Origin: Thysanoteuthis rhombus
Taxonomy: Eukaryota; Mollusca; Cephalopoda; Oegopsida; Thysanoteuthidae
Assembly (NCBI GenBank): GCA_963457665.1
Contig: OY735207.1
Span: forward strand, 43,761,614-43,825,613
Direction: 5' to 3'
Length of the DNA: 64,000 nt
A program made the position numbers and the translations under genes. Of the stretch, positions 11,046 through 23,900 are shown in pieces. Position 1 is the first letter of the stretch. Each line of letters begins with the position of its first letter. The notes beneath the pieces were generated by a model. It did not search any database and had not been told where the DNA came from. It worked only from the letters and a program-made list of their open reading frames with translations.

Positions 11046-12412
11046 CACACACACATGTGTATGACTGCGTTTGTGTGCGTAATTCAGTTTTACCTGATAA
11101 AGTTTTCTGCTTCTGTTTTTTCTGTAATAGGGCAACAGCAGCATAAATAATTATGTCTACTGAAGTTTCAAAATTCCAATGAACCCATTCCAAACAATTA
11201 CCAAATAAATAGGAGGCACTTTTTATATTTATTGGACCAAGATTTGACTCTTCAGCTATTATGTTGTGTCAAATAATTTGAATATCATTGTTTTGTTTTA
11301 AAAATACACATAGTTAAATACAAAACGTTAGCAATATAAATTACTTATTTTTGATTTTTTTTTTACTAATTGAATGGAGACGATTTAAGACAAAACAATA
11401 ACAATGTAATATACTTACATTCATTTACAGGCTTGTAACAATCAACCATTTACTAAAGAGAGTTTTTTTCTTTCAAATCAATATAATCTAATATCTTTGG
11501 TTTTTCAAATCAATATAATTTAGTACCTAGTTTATAACAAAATGATAAGAAAATAACAAATTACTTACATTTGTAAACAAGTAACAGTCAGCCGATTATT
11601 ACAGAGAGTATAGAACCAATGATATTGAAAACTGAATGTATTTATCAAACAAACCATTGATATTCAAATTATTGAGGATGATGTAATAACTCATGCCACC
11701 AGTGTCAGCAAAAAAAAAAAAAATGACCTTTTGTAATGAATGAAATGTCAGTCATGTAACTGTTAGAAGCGCCAAATATTTAAAAAATCTTTAATTTTGT
11801 GTAAAAGAAGTAATAAAGACAATCATGCCAGGAAAAAAATTCTTTCAATAGCATCTTTTGACAAAAGTTGTCTCCAAGACTCTTGAACCAATTTTCCAAG
11901 ATTCTTTTAGTCCTATTCCCCAGGAAGATTAAATCCACTCAGTTTTATATACTATGCTTATATTAGTATTTGACAGTCCCTCCTCCAAATATAAACTATC
12001 ATACCAAAAATATGAAATTGGGTAGAACTTTTTAAGATGATTTCCTGATCAAGAATAATATAAACTTGTTCCCTAAGGGTGAAAAGTGCATAAATTGATT
12101 CAAGATAGTTCTACTAGAAATTTAAGAGTAGTAGTTTTAATTTATATCTCATGAAGAGAGAGCTAGAGCAGTGATTTCAAAATTTTGAAAACTCAAGGAC
12201 CCCCTTCCTATTAGGGACTGGCAAACCCTGCTTTTTTAATTTTAGTTTTTAGACTGTAATTAGTGAAATACTATAAAAATAATTTTTGACTTTTAAAAAA
12301 CAAATGTATTCTAAATGGATTACATTTATTTCAATTTGAATATACGGTATGGGTCTATCATTTACGTCCTTATTTCAAAGGGATTATAAACGTAGTAGTC
12401 ATAGTAGTATTA

Positions 12413-12665
12413 GTGACATTACTATTTGCGGAGGAGGAGGAAGAAGATGAGGTTGATCCAGCTGAAGGTCTAAACTAAGTTTCATATCCCACATGAAATG
12501 GCTGGGAAAATTGATGTTTAACATTACTACTCGTGGTAATAGTAGCAGGGGATGAGGAGGTAAAGGAAGAGGAAGAAAAAGTGGTTGGTTTAGCCTAAGG
12601 TACGGACCAAGTTCCACATCAATCTAACATGATACAGCTGAGAAAATTGACATTTGATATAATTG
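12413..12665 (+). repeat. diverged tandem duplication, purine-rich
   Basis: Both halves run ACATTACTA, a GGAGGAGGAAGAAG-like stretch, a CTAAACTAAGTTTCATATC or CCTAAGGTACGGACCAAGTT block, and GCTGGGAAAATTGATGTTT or GCTGAGAAAATTGACATTT. The end blocks are 136 bp apart and the front blocks 105 bp apart. Confidence 0.6.
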
Positions 12666-15400
12666 GGACCAACCAATCGACCAACTGACTGACTGACCAA
12701 CTAACTGACCAAAAAGTGTCTAATAGAGATGCATGGATGTATCTGAAAAATGACAAGTTCATTCATTAAAAGATGAAAAAGAAAAATTACTTACATGCGA
12801 CGTATTTTTGACATTATTTTTAAAAAATCATGTGAAGACCAGTAAAAGTGAAAATTGGTCTTTGCTCCAATGGTGATTGATGGATCTTTAATTTGCTGCG
12901 TAACTTTTTCTTAATCTGTTGTCAGTTATTGCTGCTTCAATTAAATCCTCTGGCAATAATCCGATTAAGTAAAACAAGCCAGGTTGAAGTGTTGAGTCTG
13001 AAGTTACAACACAGTAGAATAACTAATCATAAATTTGGAGACGCAATAATCCAAATCAATTAGTGTGTAATGTTAAAATGAATCTTAATATTCCAACTTT
13101 GGGAAAAGAAAATGAAATATTCAAATTTTACCTTTGAGGCCAAATTGATAAAACATGTTTTTTAACACACACACACGCTCACACAAAACTCAACAACAAT
13201 GATACACAAACCCACTAAGCACGAACCCACTATTTGAAGGGAGTTGAGTAGTAGATTGGTGGCTAAGAGGTCAGCAGTTATCCCATTAGTCAAGTGCAAG
13301 ACAATTGTGGAGCTGGTAAGAAATAACCTGTGAGTAAATGAAGCTAGATGTAATTAAAAAAATCAGATTTCTACTCTTTCTTCCCGAAAGAATTATAGAA
13401 TCCTTGTGGTTGAATGTTGCGTTGGTATTTCTTTCAGCATGTGTCTACTTCCATTCTAGTTTATGAATATAATCTGCTTTCAATTCAATAGCATTTGTAA
13501 AGTCCTGCTGTTGCGAAAAAGACGTCAGAAGCTTGCGTAAAATGTGTTCGAGTTGCATCCGATTCTGATAAATCACTACTCGTGTTGACATGTACAAGGT
13601 TACAGCTCATCTAGTAAAGACTCATTCATCGATTGAATGGTAGGCACACGAGAGAAAAAAAATCCATATTTTGAAATCAACTAGTTTTATCTATTAAGCT
13701 GAAAGAGCTCTTCGCTAGGTCCACACATACCAAACCCAGGGTTCTATTGATTTACAAAATTGCACTTTAACAGTATTGTGTAATAACGGTTGACATTAAA
13801 AGTTTGTTCGGTTTATTGACCCTTTAACTGCTGCAGTAGCAGCTCGATTGTCAAGTTCTAAATGCTGCGGTAACTTTTATTGTACAGAGTGGTACAAAAT
13901 AAGCTGAACAGTTTGTTTTCTCTGTAAACCATAGACTCCTCCACTGAAAGTTACAGACAGAGAATCCTAGAAACAGGCAGAAAAAGTCGTCCATAGTGTG
14001 GCTGAGGGAAATTTCCATCATTAGCAGTTGAGCAATAGTTACCTGTAATTAATGGATGAAGTAAAAATAAGACATATTTTTTTTTACATTAACTTTGAAT
14101 CAACAACATATTCACCATTATTATTCATTTTCGTTACTATTATCTTCATCTTAACTGTTGTTGCTTTTTATTGCAACTTAACCCTGGCTTCAAACTGCCC
14201 GGTCCTGGGAGATGAGGGTTGACATGGGCAAGGGACTGCAGTTTCTAGATGTTATGAACACAACCCTTCATCCAGACATCGTATTGTGAATATCAAAAGA
14301 TTATTCTGGTTGAGCTGACTATGCAGTGGGAGGAGGGTTGTGAAGAGGCCAACAAGAGAAAGGCCATAGAATACTAGCCTCTGATCTAGGAGGACCAGAA
14401 CAAAGGATGGCAAGCATGATTTTTCCCCATGGAGGTTGGTTGTAGAGGCTTTCTAGTGAAATCAGTATCTGGACCAAAAGAGACAAAAGCAAGCATCTCG
14501 TAGGATGGAGGAAGAAGCAGAACCTGTCTCGTGCTGGATATTGAGCAGGTGAGTAGATGAAAATTGAAAGCCAGGACTAGATGAGCAGTGATCTGGCCAC
14601 CAATGCTGAGCCGATAACTGGAGGATGTTGTGGTTTAAGGGTCAAAACACCCAAGGAAGGTTGTGTACCACCTGATGACATCTGCCTCCAAAACAAAAAA
14701 AAACAACAAACAAACACAGTTACCCAATAAGGTAAACGTGTCCATTTTTATTTTTAATAAGGTAACCAGAAAACACAACCTAACTGGAGTATTCTATCAG
14801 TAAATTAAAAGGGTAGAAGTAGTGTCTCTGTTAAGTTGTAGGTTAGCTGTGAATGATAGCAGTTAGCAAGTGAAACTAGGGATGTTGGTATCAATGAAAA
14901 AGGGAAAACTTGCTGTAACAAAAGAATATCAAAAAGAGATATTCATTGAACTAATAAAAAAACACTCGCATTACAAGGAAAGCTTAATTTGAGAGAAAGT
15001 TCTTGATATAACTCAATCATCATGCCAATGCAAATGAAGTCAGGAAAGTAGGAATGTTAATAGTTTGAATGTGTCTGTGTAGAAAGTCTTTGTGAGTCGT
15101 ATATAAGCATGTCAACAGAAGATGATTTTGTAAGTTCTTACTTGCTTTTGTGGTGACATGTATTTATTGGTGTTGTACATGAAAAGGTGAATGCATGTGT
15201 GTGTGAGACAACCATCTTGACCACATGTGTATGGTGAGATAACTTCTGGCTGTCTGCCTTATTTGGCCAGGTCAACTGATTATATGTTAAACAGGTGGTT
15301 AAGAGAAATTATGTTGCGAGTTTTTGTCTTACATTAGATCATGTGATGTGATTATAACTATGTCTGTGTGATTTTTCTAGGTAATTCTGTAGAGCCTCCT
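12666..15400. other. intergenic stretch between the PTPMT1 copies
   Basis: No exon was recognised. The 13500-13620 part has a few CpGs and one GACGTCA (13531-13537), which could belong to a promoter of PTPMT1-A, but nothing ties them together. The 14.16-14.70 kb block is described separately. Confidence 0.35.
14160..14700. other. GC-richer block of unknown nature
   Basis: Base composition is visibly richer in G and C than the flanks, from about 14170 (ACCCTGGCTTCAAACTGCCC) to 14690 (GATGACATCTGCCTCC), ending at an A-rich tail (14690-14715). No long open frame was seen. The abrupt composition and A-rich end suggest a retroposed repeat in plus orientation. Confidence 0.35.
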
Positions 15401-15481
15401 TGATGAGTGATATTGCCAAGATATGGGAAAATGCTTGGAGCCTGTTTGTTGACAGCTATGTTTCCTGTCAAGCACATAGTT

Positions 15482-16330
15482 CATCATCATCATCAGTCTT
15501 TTAATATTGGTCGTTGGATAGAGACCTTCCCCAGGATTCACCACATTTCTCTATCGTCGTGGAGCCAGTATTTTCTAAATTTGTCTAGTTCATCTCTTTT
15601 TCTGTTGGCCCCTGGTTTTGCATGTGATCTCTCGGGATCCATGTTGTGAGTCGTGATGTCCATCAGTTATGTGCCATTCTTGCAAAATGACCAGTCCATT
15701 GCCATTTGAGTTTTCTAATAGATTCTATGATGTCTCAGACTCCCATTTTCTTCGTTATATACTGTGCTGTCTTGTGGTCTCTCCATGTGAGGTTGAGCAT
15801 TTCTCTCACATGTGCGTTGCATGCCTCTCAGTTCACGGGTCTGTCTCTTGGTTGGGTTCCATGTTTCAGCTTCATAAGTGACTATCAGAAGGATACATTG
15901 GTTGTATACTCTTCTTTTTAGGATTATTGGGATTGTCTTATTTTTGAAGGTTGAGCTTGCTCGGCTAAAGGGTTGCCATTCTAGGGTTATTCTTCTCTTG
16001 ATTTCTTCTTCTTTTGTGGGTTTCATAGAGATTCGTTGTCCTAGATAGATATAGTGTTCGACTTTCCCCAGTTTTGCATCTTCGATTTTGACAGTCATGT
16101 CCTTATTATTGATGTAATTGTTGCACATGACTTTCGTTTTACTGAAGTTCATGTGCAGGCCGACTTCTTTGCTTTCTTTGTTCAGTTCATCCAGCACCAC
16201 ATATTTAGAGGACTCCAATCCCGCTATATACACTGCATTCTTTGGATGAAGACCAGCTTCTGATATGATTAGTGACAGTTGTGGTTCATTTCCCTTGCAC
16301 CGTAATATCTTGCATTCTATATTTTCCACC
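15482..16330 (-). mobile_element. RTE-like LINE fragment with a 204-codon reverse-transcriptase tail ORF
   Basis: The minus-strand frame 16329-15715 is open for 204 codons. It reads VVLDELNKESKEVGLHMNFS, KTKVMCNN, YIYLGQRISM, EEEIKRRITLEWQPFSRASS, then FKNKTIPIILKRRVYNQCI and ETWNPTKRQTRELRGMQR. This is the part of the reverse transcriptase after the YxDD motif plus the connection region; the YxDD itself, the fingers and the endonuclease are absent. The 3' end at about 15485 is a (GAT)n-like tail. It is 5'-truncated and dead, but it is the best preserved copy here. Confidence 0.85.
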
Positions 16331-16334
16331 TTAT

Positions 16335-18860
16335 ATCACTTGGACAAAAAACCTCAAGATATAAATACATTCCAGAGTTTGTTTTCTTGCTTATAAAAAG
16401 CCAAAAGCCAACAGACATACTCAAAATGATGCAAATAATTTTCAATACTTGATTTAGATATTTTGAATAAGTTGGCTATCCCTTGGGTTGTATAATATTG
16501 ACATTTCTCCAGTAAATATGTTTGTTTAATTGTTATTAACCTCAAGTGGTCTACTTGATTGAAGAGCATCATTCAACGGGAAATCTCCAATTTTGACACA
16601 TTTGATCATTCACACGACCATTACCTTCTCTATAAATTGCACACGTATTTTTTGAGTAGCATTGATACCTTTCTTAAAGTAAAAAAGTATATGCCAAAAA
16701 TGCTGCCTCCTTTCTAAACAAAACATGATAATTTTGACAATTTTCAATGCACACTGATTTGACAGCTGTCACAACGACAATCAAAAGCAATCTTTTTGAA
16801 TGGAGTTAGTTAAAACTAAATTAATTATGTTTTTCAATAACAGGAGAAAAAAAATTTCATAATATTTACACTTTTGAATGGTTGTTAATTATAAATTTTT
16901 CATACACTAAAATAACTAGTATCATCTTTAATTTTCATGAACTTTTTAAATGACAGTATTTCTTGTGAAAATATAAATGTTAAACTGTTACTTCTAGTCT
17001 TATGTTGTGACTCTATTTTATTTCCAGTTAAAATTAAGTATGGAAATAAATAGGAATTAATATACAGCTCTGAATACAAAACCTATAACTAGCCACATAT
17101 TCACTGACATCACTTCCTTTCAGCTTCAGTCTATTTAAGTCCTCACTTCAGTTAATCACTCTTTCACTGCACACAATATTACATCCAAAAGGAAATTTCC
17201 TTTTTCTTCTCTCCAAGACCTTTTTTTCTGTCACCAAAAGAACACACCATACAAGCTGAGCACTTTTTGTAGTTAGAAAGGATTCTTTTAGGGAGAACTG
17301 TTGAGGCTCTAATTTACATTACATTACCAACATTTTCCTGATTGTTTTTTCTCTACAAGACAAAACATATTCCATTTCATTCATCCACCTCATACTTTCT
17401 TTATGGTGGTAAATTTTGCCAAGTCACTTTGTGCCTGTTAATTCCTCTATGAATCAAAATGTTCTCATTACACTGTTAATCCTTCAGATTTGTTCTTTTT
17501 GTTTGTTTCTGACCAGTCCAACCGTGTACTAATCTTGATTTGTGTTACATTTTCAGGAGCTGAGGCAACAAAAAAAAGCAAGCTGAAATTGTCTATGGCT
17601 GAATAAATGTTGGTTATGATAAGAACTTTCCAAATTTGTTATATTTCTGGATTAATCAATCAAAAAATGCAGCAGATAATTCTATGCTTTCATTATTCAA
17701 ACATAAATTCTGAGCCAAAGAGGATCGCTGCACAGGAACATTTGGATCCCTTCATGGCCAGGGAATAAACAGTATAATGTCTAGTTCCAGGACGTCATTC
17801 ACCCAGGCTGCATCTCCCCATTGCATTAAAAGGGGTAGGGCCAGGGTCAATCCCTGATACATGTCAAAAGACAAGTGCTGGGGGGACTTGATAATTTCTG
17901 TTCTTACTCACATGTACTTGTGAGGTTCCCTGTGCTAAACTCAACCTTGTGTCTAATTCTGTTATCGTGGGTCCATCTTCATTTGAGGAGATACTCCTAG
18001 TACTTCAACTGGCCAGAGTCATTCAAAGAATTTCTACTAAAATACACCATCAGTCAGTCTTAACAGAAAGATTCAACTGCAGCTGATCACATGATCAACT
18101 TTTAAAATACTTGCTATATATATATGTGGCTACTGAATTGTTGTCTAGACTAATGTCTACCTCACCCAAGGTTCTTACTGCTGCTATGATTTATACACAC
18201 ACACACACACACACACATAAGTATCCTATGAAAGACATAGAATTTTCCTTCCAGAATAATCATTTATTACTATGGAACAGCTGATAATGTTTCTTCTTAT
18301 TCTGACTGTTAATCAGACAGTGATTTAAGACAATTCATAGCTGATAATGGAGGCAGTTAGAGTAATGATTGTCCTAGAATGACTGATGAGGTATCTCAAG
18401 AGAAATTTCTCTGTCTTACGTCTTCTTATTCTGGAATTGAATCAGATACTGATGTCAATGAAAGTGATAAATGGCCTGGAACAGTTGAAAAGGTATTTTG
18501 ATGATGTGACATCATACAAGTAAATCTTTAATTCAAGTGGTTAATCAATAAATAAGTTGTGAAGTAACCTTTGACATTGAAGTCAGTACGGTGATAAGAA
18601 ACGGTAGAAGTGTTACATCCTTTATAGGTTAATAAAGATGAACAAGCAAATCTATCACTATAGAGACAGCGAATGTTTATTCATTGGTTTGCTTGTTTGC
18701 ATGTGTCTCCCAAATGACTGAATCCTAGGAACTGCAGATCTGTCTATAAGGGTAATGTGACCCCAGGAATAACATAGGATATGTGGTGCTAAGCTCAAAG
18801 ATCCTTAGATCAAAACCATTATTCCAAACTAATTTGTAAGCTTCTATTTAAAGACTCATT
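16335..18860. other. intergenic stretch, no gene seen
   Basis: AT-rich sequence. At about 17740-18020 there is a less AT-rich part with a B-box-like GGGTCAATCCCTGATAC, perhaps an old SINE. Nothing else was recognised. Confidence 0.4.
18194..18219. repeat. (CA)n microsatellite
   Basis: A pure CA run of about 12 units follows TTATA. Confidence 0.9.
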
Positions 18861-18869
18861 CATTTCTAC

Positions 18870-18960
18870 AGCGATCAGTGGAAGCACCAATGGTCAAGTG
18901 GTTGGATGCGCAGACAATGAAATCAGTAGACCAAGTTCAAATTCTGGCAGAAAAATGAAT
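18870..18960 (+). repeat. tRNA-derived SINE head
   Basis: CAATGGTCAAGTGGTTGGAT (A-box-like) is followed about 40 nt later by CAAGTTCAAATTCTGGC (B-box-like). No intact tRNA fold is made, so this is a SINE head and not a tRNA gene. Confidence 0.5.
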
Positions 18961-19433
18961 TGTTTTTCTTTTAATTTTCTACGCTTTTGTTTTTCTTGGA
19001 AAGAAATGAAAATAGCCACTTTTATTGCTAAACTTGACCTGAAGTAGCCATTTTATAGCTAGGTGTATTTTAAACCCATCAGAGCAAGGTTAACCTGTTA
19101 ATTTTGTAAATGTACAAGTTCACTCATGCTGTTAAAAAAGAACGTAATAATTAAGTAATTTGGCAATTGCATTGTACTTATAAAATATCAAAAACATTAT
19201 GTTGTGCAGCAACTTCTTGTCTATGTTCAATACTTCCTGAATATTAAACTTATCTTAAGGTAAAATTAAGTGAAGATACAATTTATCAAGTTCAATGTAA
19301 CATAAAATTCTATTTTTACTAAGTTACATCACTGGTAATGTAAGTATGAGAGATGATAAATGCAAATGCCAATTATTACATGTATGTACTTATTAGAATT
19401 AGATAATCCTTTGTGTATTTCTAATATAAATTT

Positions 19434-19767
19434 TTGTGGGTTCAATGTTTCAGCTCCATAAGTGACTATTGGGAGGATACATTGGTTGTATACCCTTCTT
19501 TTTAGGATAAGTAGGATCTTCTTGTTTTTGAAAGTTGAACTTGCTCTGCCGAAGGCTTGACATTCTAGAGTGATTCTTCGTTTGATTTCCTCTTTTGAGG
19601 GTCTCATGGAGATTCGTTGTCTTAAGTAGGATGTAATGGTCTACTTTGTCCAGTTCAGTGTTTTTGATCTTAATCTTCATGTTCCTATTTCCAATGTGAT
19701 TGTTGCACTTGAGCTTTGTCTTGCTAAAATTCATGTGTAGGCCAACTTTCTTGCTTTCTTCATATAA
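19434..19767 (-). mobile_element. RTE-like LINE internal fragment
   Basis: Minus-strand remnants include HMNFSKTKLKCNNHIGN, DKVDHYILL, EIKRRITLECQAFGRASS and RRVYNQCILPIVTYGAET. The 3' terminus is missing, so this is a broken internal piece with a frameshift between the two halves. Confidence 0.8.
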
Positions 19768-20069
19768 AAAAAAAAATTATTAAGAAATGGATATATATGG
19801 ACAAATAGCTTGGGTTTGTGGAAAAATATTTTTTTTCCTTTAGTTCATCATAGCAATAGGACCTTAGATAGCAGGGCCTGTGTACAGAATAACCATCCAG
19901 TCTGAGCAATTAAATTTTGAGGTGAAGTTTGACTTTCTATACAGAGATGCAAGATTTAAACTCATATTGGTCCAAATATTGAGGATCTAGCAGTAAAGTA
20001 TCAAGTACAAGGGCTACACTGAATAAGTATAATGTCATTCCAGTTTCATTGAGAATTTTTTCTTTGTTC

Positions 20070-20170
20070 GGGAAGATGATTACTTCAAAAAAATAACCAA
20101 AAATGTATGGGACAATGGGAAGATGATTACTTCAAAAAAATAACCAAAAATGTATGGGACAATGGGAAGA
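20070..20170 (+). repeat. perfect 47-bp tandem duplication
   Basis: Unit 20070-20116, beginning GGGAAGATGATTACTTC, is repeated exactly at 20117-20163. The first 7 bases of a third unit follow. It lies 3' of PTPMT1-B. Confidence 0.9.
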
Positions 20171-20307
20171 AAGAAGATTAAGAAACCCTGTTTTAAACAC
20201 GTTTCCTTCTGTTTTTTTCATTCCTTGAATATGCAAAAAAATTTTGTTTGTTTTCCACTCTTATTCAAAGAGGAAACCAGAAAGCTGAATGAAAACTACC
20301 AATACAG

Positions 20308-20333
20308 TTTATTTTTTAGAAAATAACTTTATT
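20308..20333 (-). terminator. candidate polyadenylation signals for PTPMT1-B
   Basis: Two AATAAA hexamers on the minus strand (20313-20308 and 20333-20328) lie about 480-500 nt past the copy B stop. Either could end the transcript. Confidence 0.4.
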
Positions 20334-20519
20334 TTAATTTTCTTCATCTTGTTGATTTTTTATCACTTCTGTCTAGGTTCAATAACTTCCAACCATCAGA
20401 ATAAGTAGTGTGCGGTGGGAACAAAGTAGGTTTCAAAGAGATTTGAACAAGCATCTTATATCCTGAGAGCTTATCTTTCGTGGACTGTGTCTTGACAAAT
20501 TTGGCTACAAAAGTTTATG

Positions 20520-20700
20520 GTTAGATAGGGCCTGAACCTCTTCATACTGACACATTTCTTTTGGTATACAAGTTCAAACCTCGTCAAAAGCTACTCTTTT
20601 ATTCTGATTTTCATTGCTTGCTTTAGCATTCAGAGAGTATTTGACCCAGAAATGTTGTGATAAAAAGCTACGATTAGATGAAGAAAACTAGTAAAAAGAT
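20520..20700 (+). repeat. tRNA-derived SINE, third copy
   Basis: The B-box-like TACAAGTTCAAACCTCGTC is followed by TTATTCTGATTTTCATTGCT and the family tail GTGATAAAAAGCTACGATTA. The A box is lost. It lies 3' of PTPMT1-B. Confidence 0.55.
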
Positions 20701-20811
20701 TAACGCGGAAAATAGACAGGCTCAGAATTCAATTAAAATTACTTAAAGTATAAATTACTACACTTTGTACAGAGTTTTTTTAAAAAAATGTTTTATATAA
20801 ATAGAGTCTGT

Positions 20812-20943
20812 TCATCCTGCCTCAGCACGGAATCCATTGAGATGAAAATTTCGGATAAAATCCTTTTGTGGTTGAAAAAGCCGTGCATGTGGACGCTTGG
20901 AAGTGATGTGATTCCAGGCAGTTTGATCATCCCATTTGTAAGT
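20812..20943 (-). CDS. PTPMT1: PTPMT1-B coding exon 4 (C-terminus)
   Basis: This exon has 43 codons plus TGA after acceptor TTTCCAG. It reads [20 protein letters not shown], then [16 protein letters not shown]. The pattern is shared with copy A, with about half the residues changed. Confidence 0.88.
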   Translation of the reverse strand, partial: TYKWDDQTAWNHITSKRPHARLFQPQKDFIRNFHLNGFRAEAG

Positions 20944-23900
20944 CTGGAAAATAAACAATGAAGAAATGATATAAAATCAATCAAAGAGTTCTGCTATAAT
21001 CATATGCTTATCCTTGTATGTCTGTACTGCTAAAAGTTGAAAAAATACCGTCTCATGATGTATCTTTTATCTTTTCCCGTCTCCCTCCCTAACTATCATT
21101 GCAATGTAATGAATAAGGGTAATAATGAAGTGGGGGGGGGATTATGCTTGAAAAGGAGCTCAATCGTCACTATAAGTATTAACCATTCATGACTCCTCCC
21201 TCACAAGTCTGAAGCTTAAAAATCAAGTTATACTTATTGTAGATAACAGGGATATAACAGATAGCAAAAGTAATCAATAATAATATGAGATATATAGGTT
21301 TTATTTGCCTTTGCATGTTATTATAGTTAATATAAATGGATTCCATAAGTAATAAATTACTTGAGCAAAATTATATACTTTATTTGCAGATATACATTTG
21401 TGAGAATTAGTGATAATACTTGAATTAACAACCATGGGTCCAGCTAGTTTTAAATGATTTTAAAAATGAATTTGCTGTAGCACTGACACTTCTATGGCCA
21501 TTACAGTGTGGTATGTGTCAGTTAGACGATAGAGTATAAGTTGCAACTTAAAGAGAGATTTTGGGATACAGTGAAACAGAGGCCAAACAATTGATTAGAA
21601 ATCTGATATATATAGGGGGGGGGCAGGGACATCATATTGTACAATAGAACTGCCACTAGAGCTTTGTCAATCCAAATTGTCAGAGACCAATGTTTTTGGT
21701 TATGTGTAAAACACAGAATCATGAATGTACTATACATAAATAAATATGGTAGCATTACTGCAAGGAACTTTCATTATGATAAAGAATGACTTACTTTTAT
21801 CAAGTAACAGGCAACCAGGGTGGCACTTCTGGTCCGTCCTGCTTTACAATGAACATACACACTGTGATCCTGATTTTTATGCTTTTCAATGAAAGACAAA
21901 GCCTCGTCTAGCTGATTAGGTGAAGGGGTGCCGAGAAAGTCAAGGACCTTCAAGCGAAGACAATCCACACCAAGTGCTTCCCACTCCTGAACATCAGAAA
22001 AGGTTAAAAAACAAATTTAAATGTTAGAAAGAATGAAAGGGTATTTTAGAGAAAAAAAAATCAAGTCTCCATAAAAACAATAACAAATACTGCTTTGAGC
22101 TACTCAGAAAAAGGAAAGGTCAGGTTTAAGGGTTATTTTGATCATCTGCCAGCCATAGAAGTTCTTGTAGCTCAAGTGACAAAGCACCTGGTATGGATAA
22201 CCAGGCTTCCTTGAGGTAAAAGAGATGTGAGTTTGAGTCTCACTGAGAGCTTATCCTATATTTTGGATCTGTACTGTTTACTCATGACCATAGACCAAAC
22301 ACCAGAATAGTTGTGATGAGAAGCAAATAAATTAAGATGAAAGAAAACGTTAGTCATAATCACAAATTTTGTTTGGAAAATTCAACTCCTTTATGTTCCT
22401 GATGTTACTACCATGTTTTGGCCAATTCATTTGTCAGCCCTCATCAGATGTAGAATTGTTAAAAAAGAGGAAAAAAAACCCTAGTTTTCTTTTGAGTTTT
22501 TGATCATTCTAAGCAGAAATAAAGGGTATTTTTTTTTTTTACATACCTCTGAATTCTATACATCAATAATTATGGCACTTTGAAAAAAAATATGAAAATC
22601 GTTATCATTAATTACCATATAATGATAAAATGATTGTACTCTTTATGTCCTCTGCATATATGAAATAAATTAATATATTTCAAGACATGGATTTCCAAGT
22701 TATTATTATTATTTTGCAGTGTATAGGATGCAGCCTGTTGGGTTATTAGTAATACACTGCATATATTTATTCTAAAGTTGCCTGGATATTCAGACTCAAG
22801 TGATTCAGAGATCCTAAGCCTGACCTTCATTGCGTAGAATGAAAAGTTTAATAGAGGGTCAGATTTTGAAGAAGAAAAAAATGTATCTCATATACCACAA
22901 AATACGGTATTTCAAGTGAAATTGAAGTGGTTCTTTATAGCTTCATTCCACCTTATCGATTGGTGTGACATACAGGGCAAGCATAGAGTCTATAATTCTT
23001 CTCGAATTATGTTGTGGCATTACATAGACCAATTAATAGGAACTCATTTTTTTTTCTGCACAGGTGGTGCTGCAATCACAAATATCAAGATGGCATCTAT
23101 ATGTTCTAAATTAGAGAAAGACTTTATACTCACCCTATAATTTATACACATTGATAATTCATTAATTCATATGCAAATGATACACATTATTTATTGACAG
23201 ATTGCATTGAAAAATTATCGTGCACTTTATGTCCTCTATATATACAAAATTGATACAGATTTTCAAGTTATTTAAGAGAAATCAAAAGAGTTTCACAATA
23301 CCTCATCAGTCGGTGTGAAATGCTTCAACTCATGTGGCTGGTTGGCAGAAAGCACAGCTTTAACATTTTCTTTTTCCACCAACTGGAACAAAATAAGAAT
23401 GATTATTATACCGTTTGACGAATTCATAATCAAGTGAACAAAAGTCTTATTAATTAGTTCAACTGTAATATTATGCAGAATTAAAAGTGCATATAATAGA
23501 AAAATATCATACATATTGCATTCAACACTTGGCTGCATATAGTAATTCAAATATAGTGTATGCATAAAAATATGGGCCAATTTTGAAACAAGCAAACATT
23601 TTGCTCGGTATTGTTCATCATTCAATATGGTATTGATTTTTGATGAGACACAAATACCAGAATGAAAATTTGGTCAAGAAAATTCAAAATGGTGGATTTT
23701 GAGATCTGGCTCTGTAGACCAAAATTTTGATAACTCAAAGTATAGACATGTTATATATCATCAGGAAGCTCTTTTAAAGCTGATTAATATTCACGTAAGG
23801 ACTATGGTCATAAAATCAACAGAATTTGCTTTAGAGGCATTGGGGGGGAGGGAAATGCCTTATATGCAGTCAAATATGGTAATAACCTGAAGTATCTTTT

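Larger units (their letters stand above)
10400..12400. other. intergenic stretch, simple repeats only
   Basis: Apart from the TA tracts at 10.76-11.04 kb I see no exon, RNA gene or recognisable transposon. Confidence 0.5.

Noticed and set aside
10841-11193. Open frames of 85-101 codons rich in Tyr and Ile
   Set aside because: They are translations of the (TA)n tract and carry no real coding signal.
18870-18960. Possible tRNA gene
   Set aside because: A- and B-box-like motifs are present, but the acceptor stem and anticodon arm do not pair. It was called a SINE head instead.
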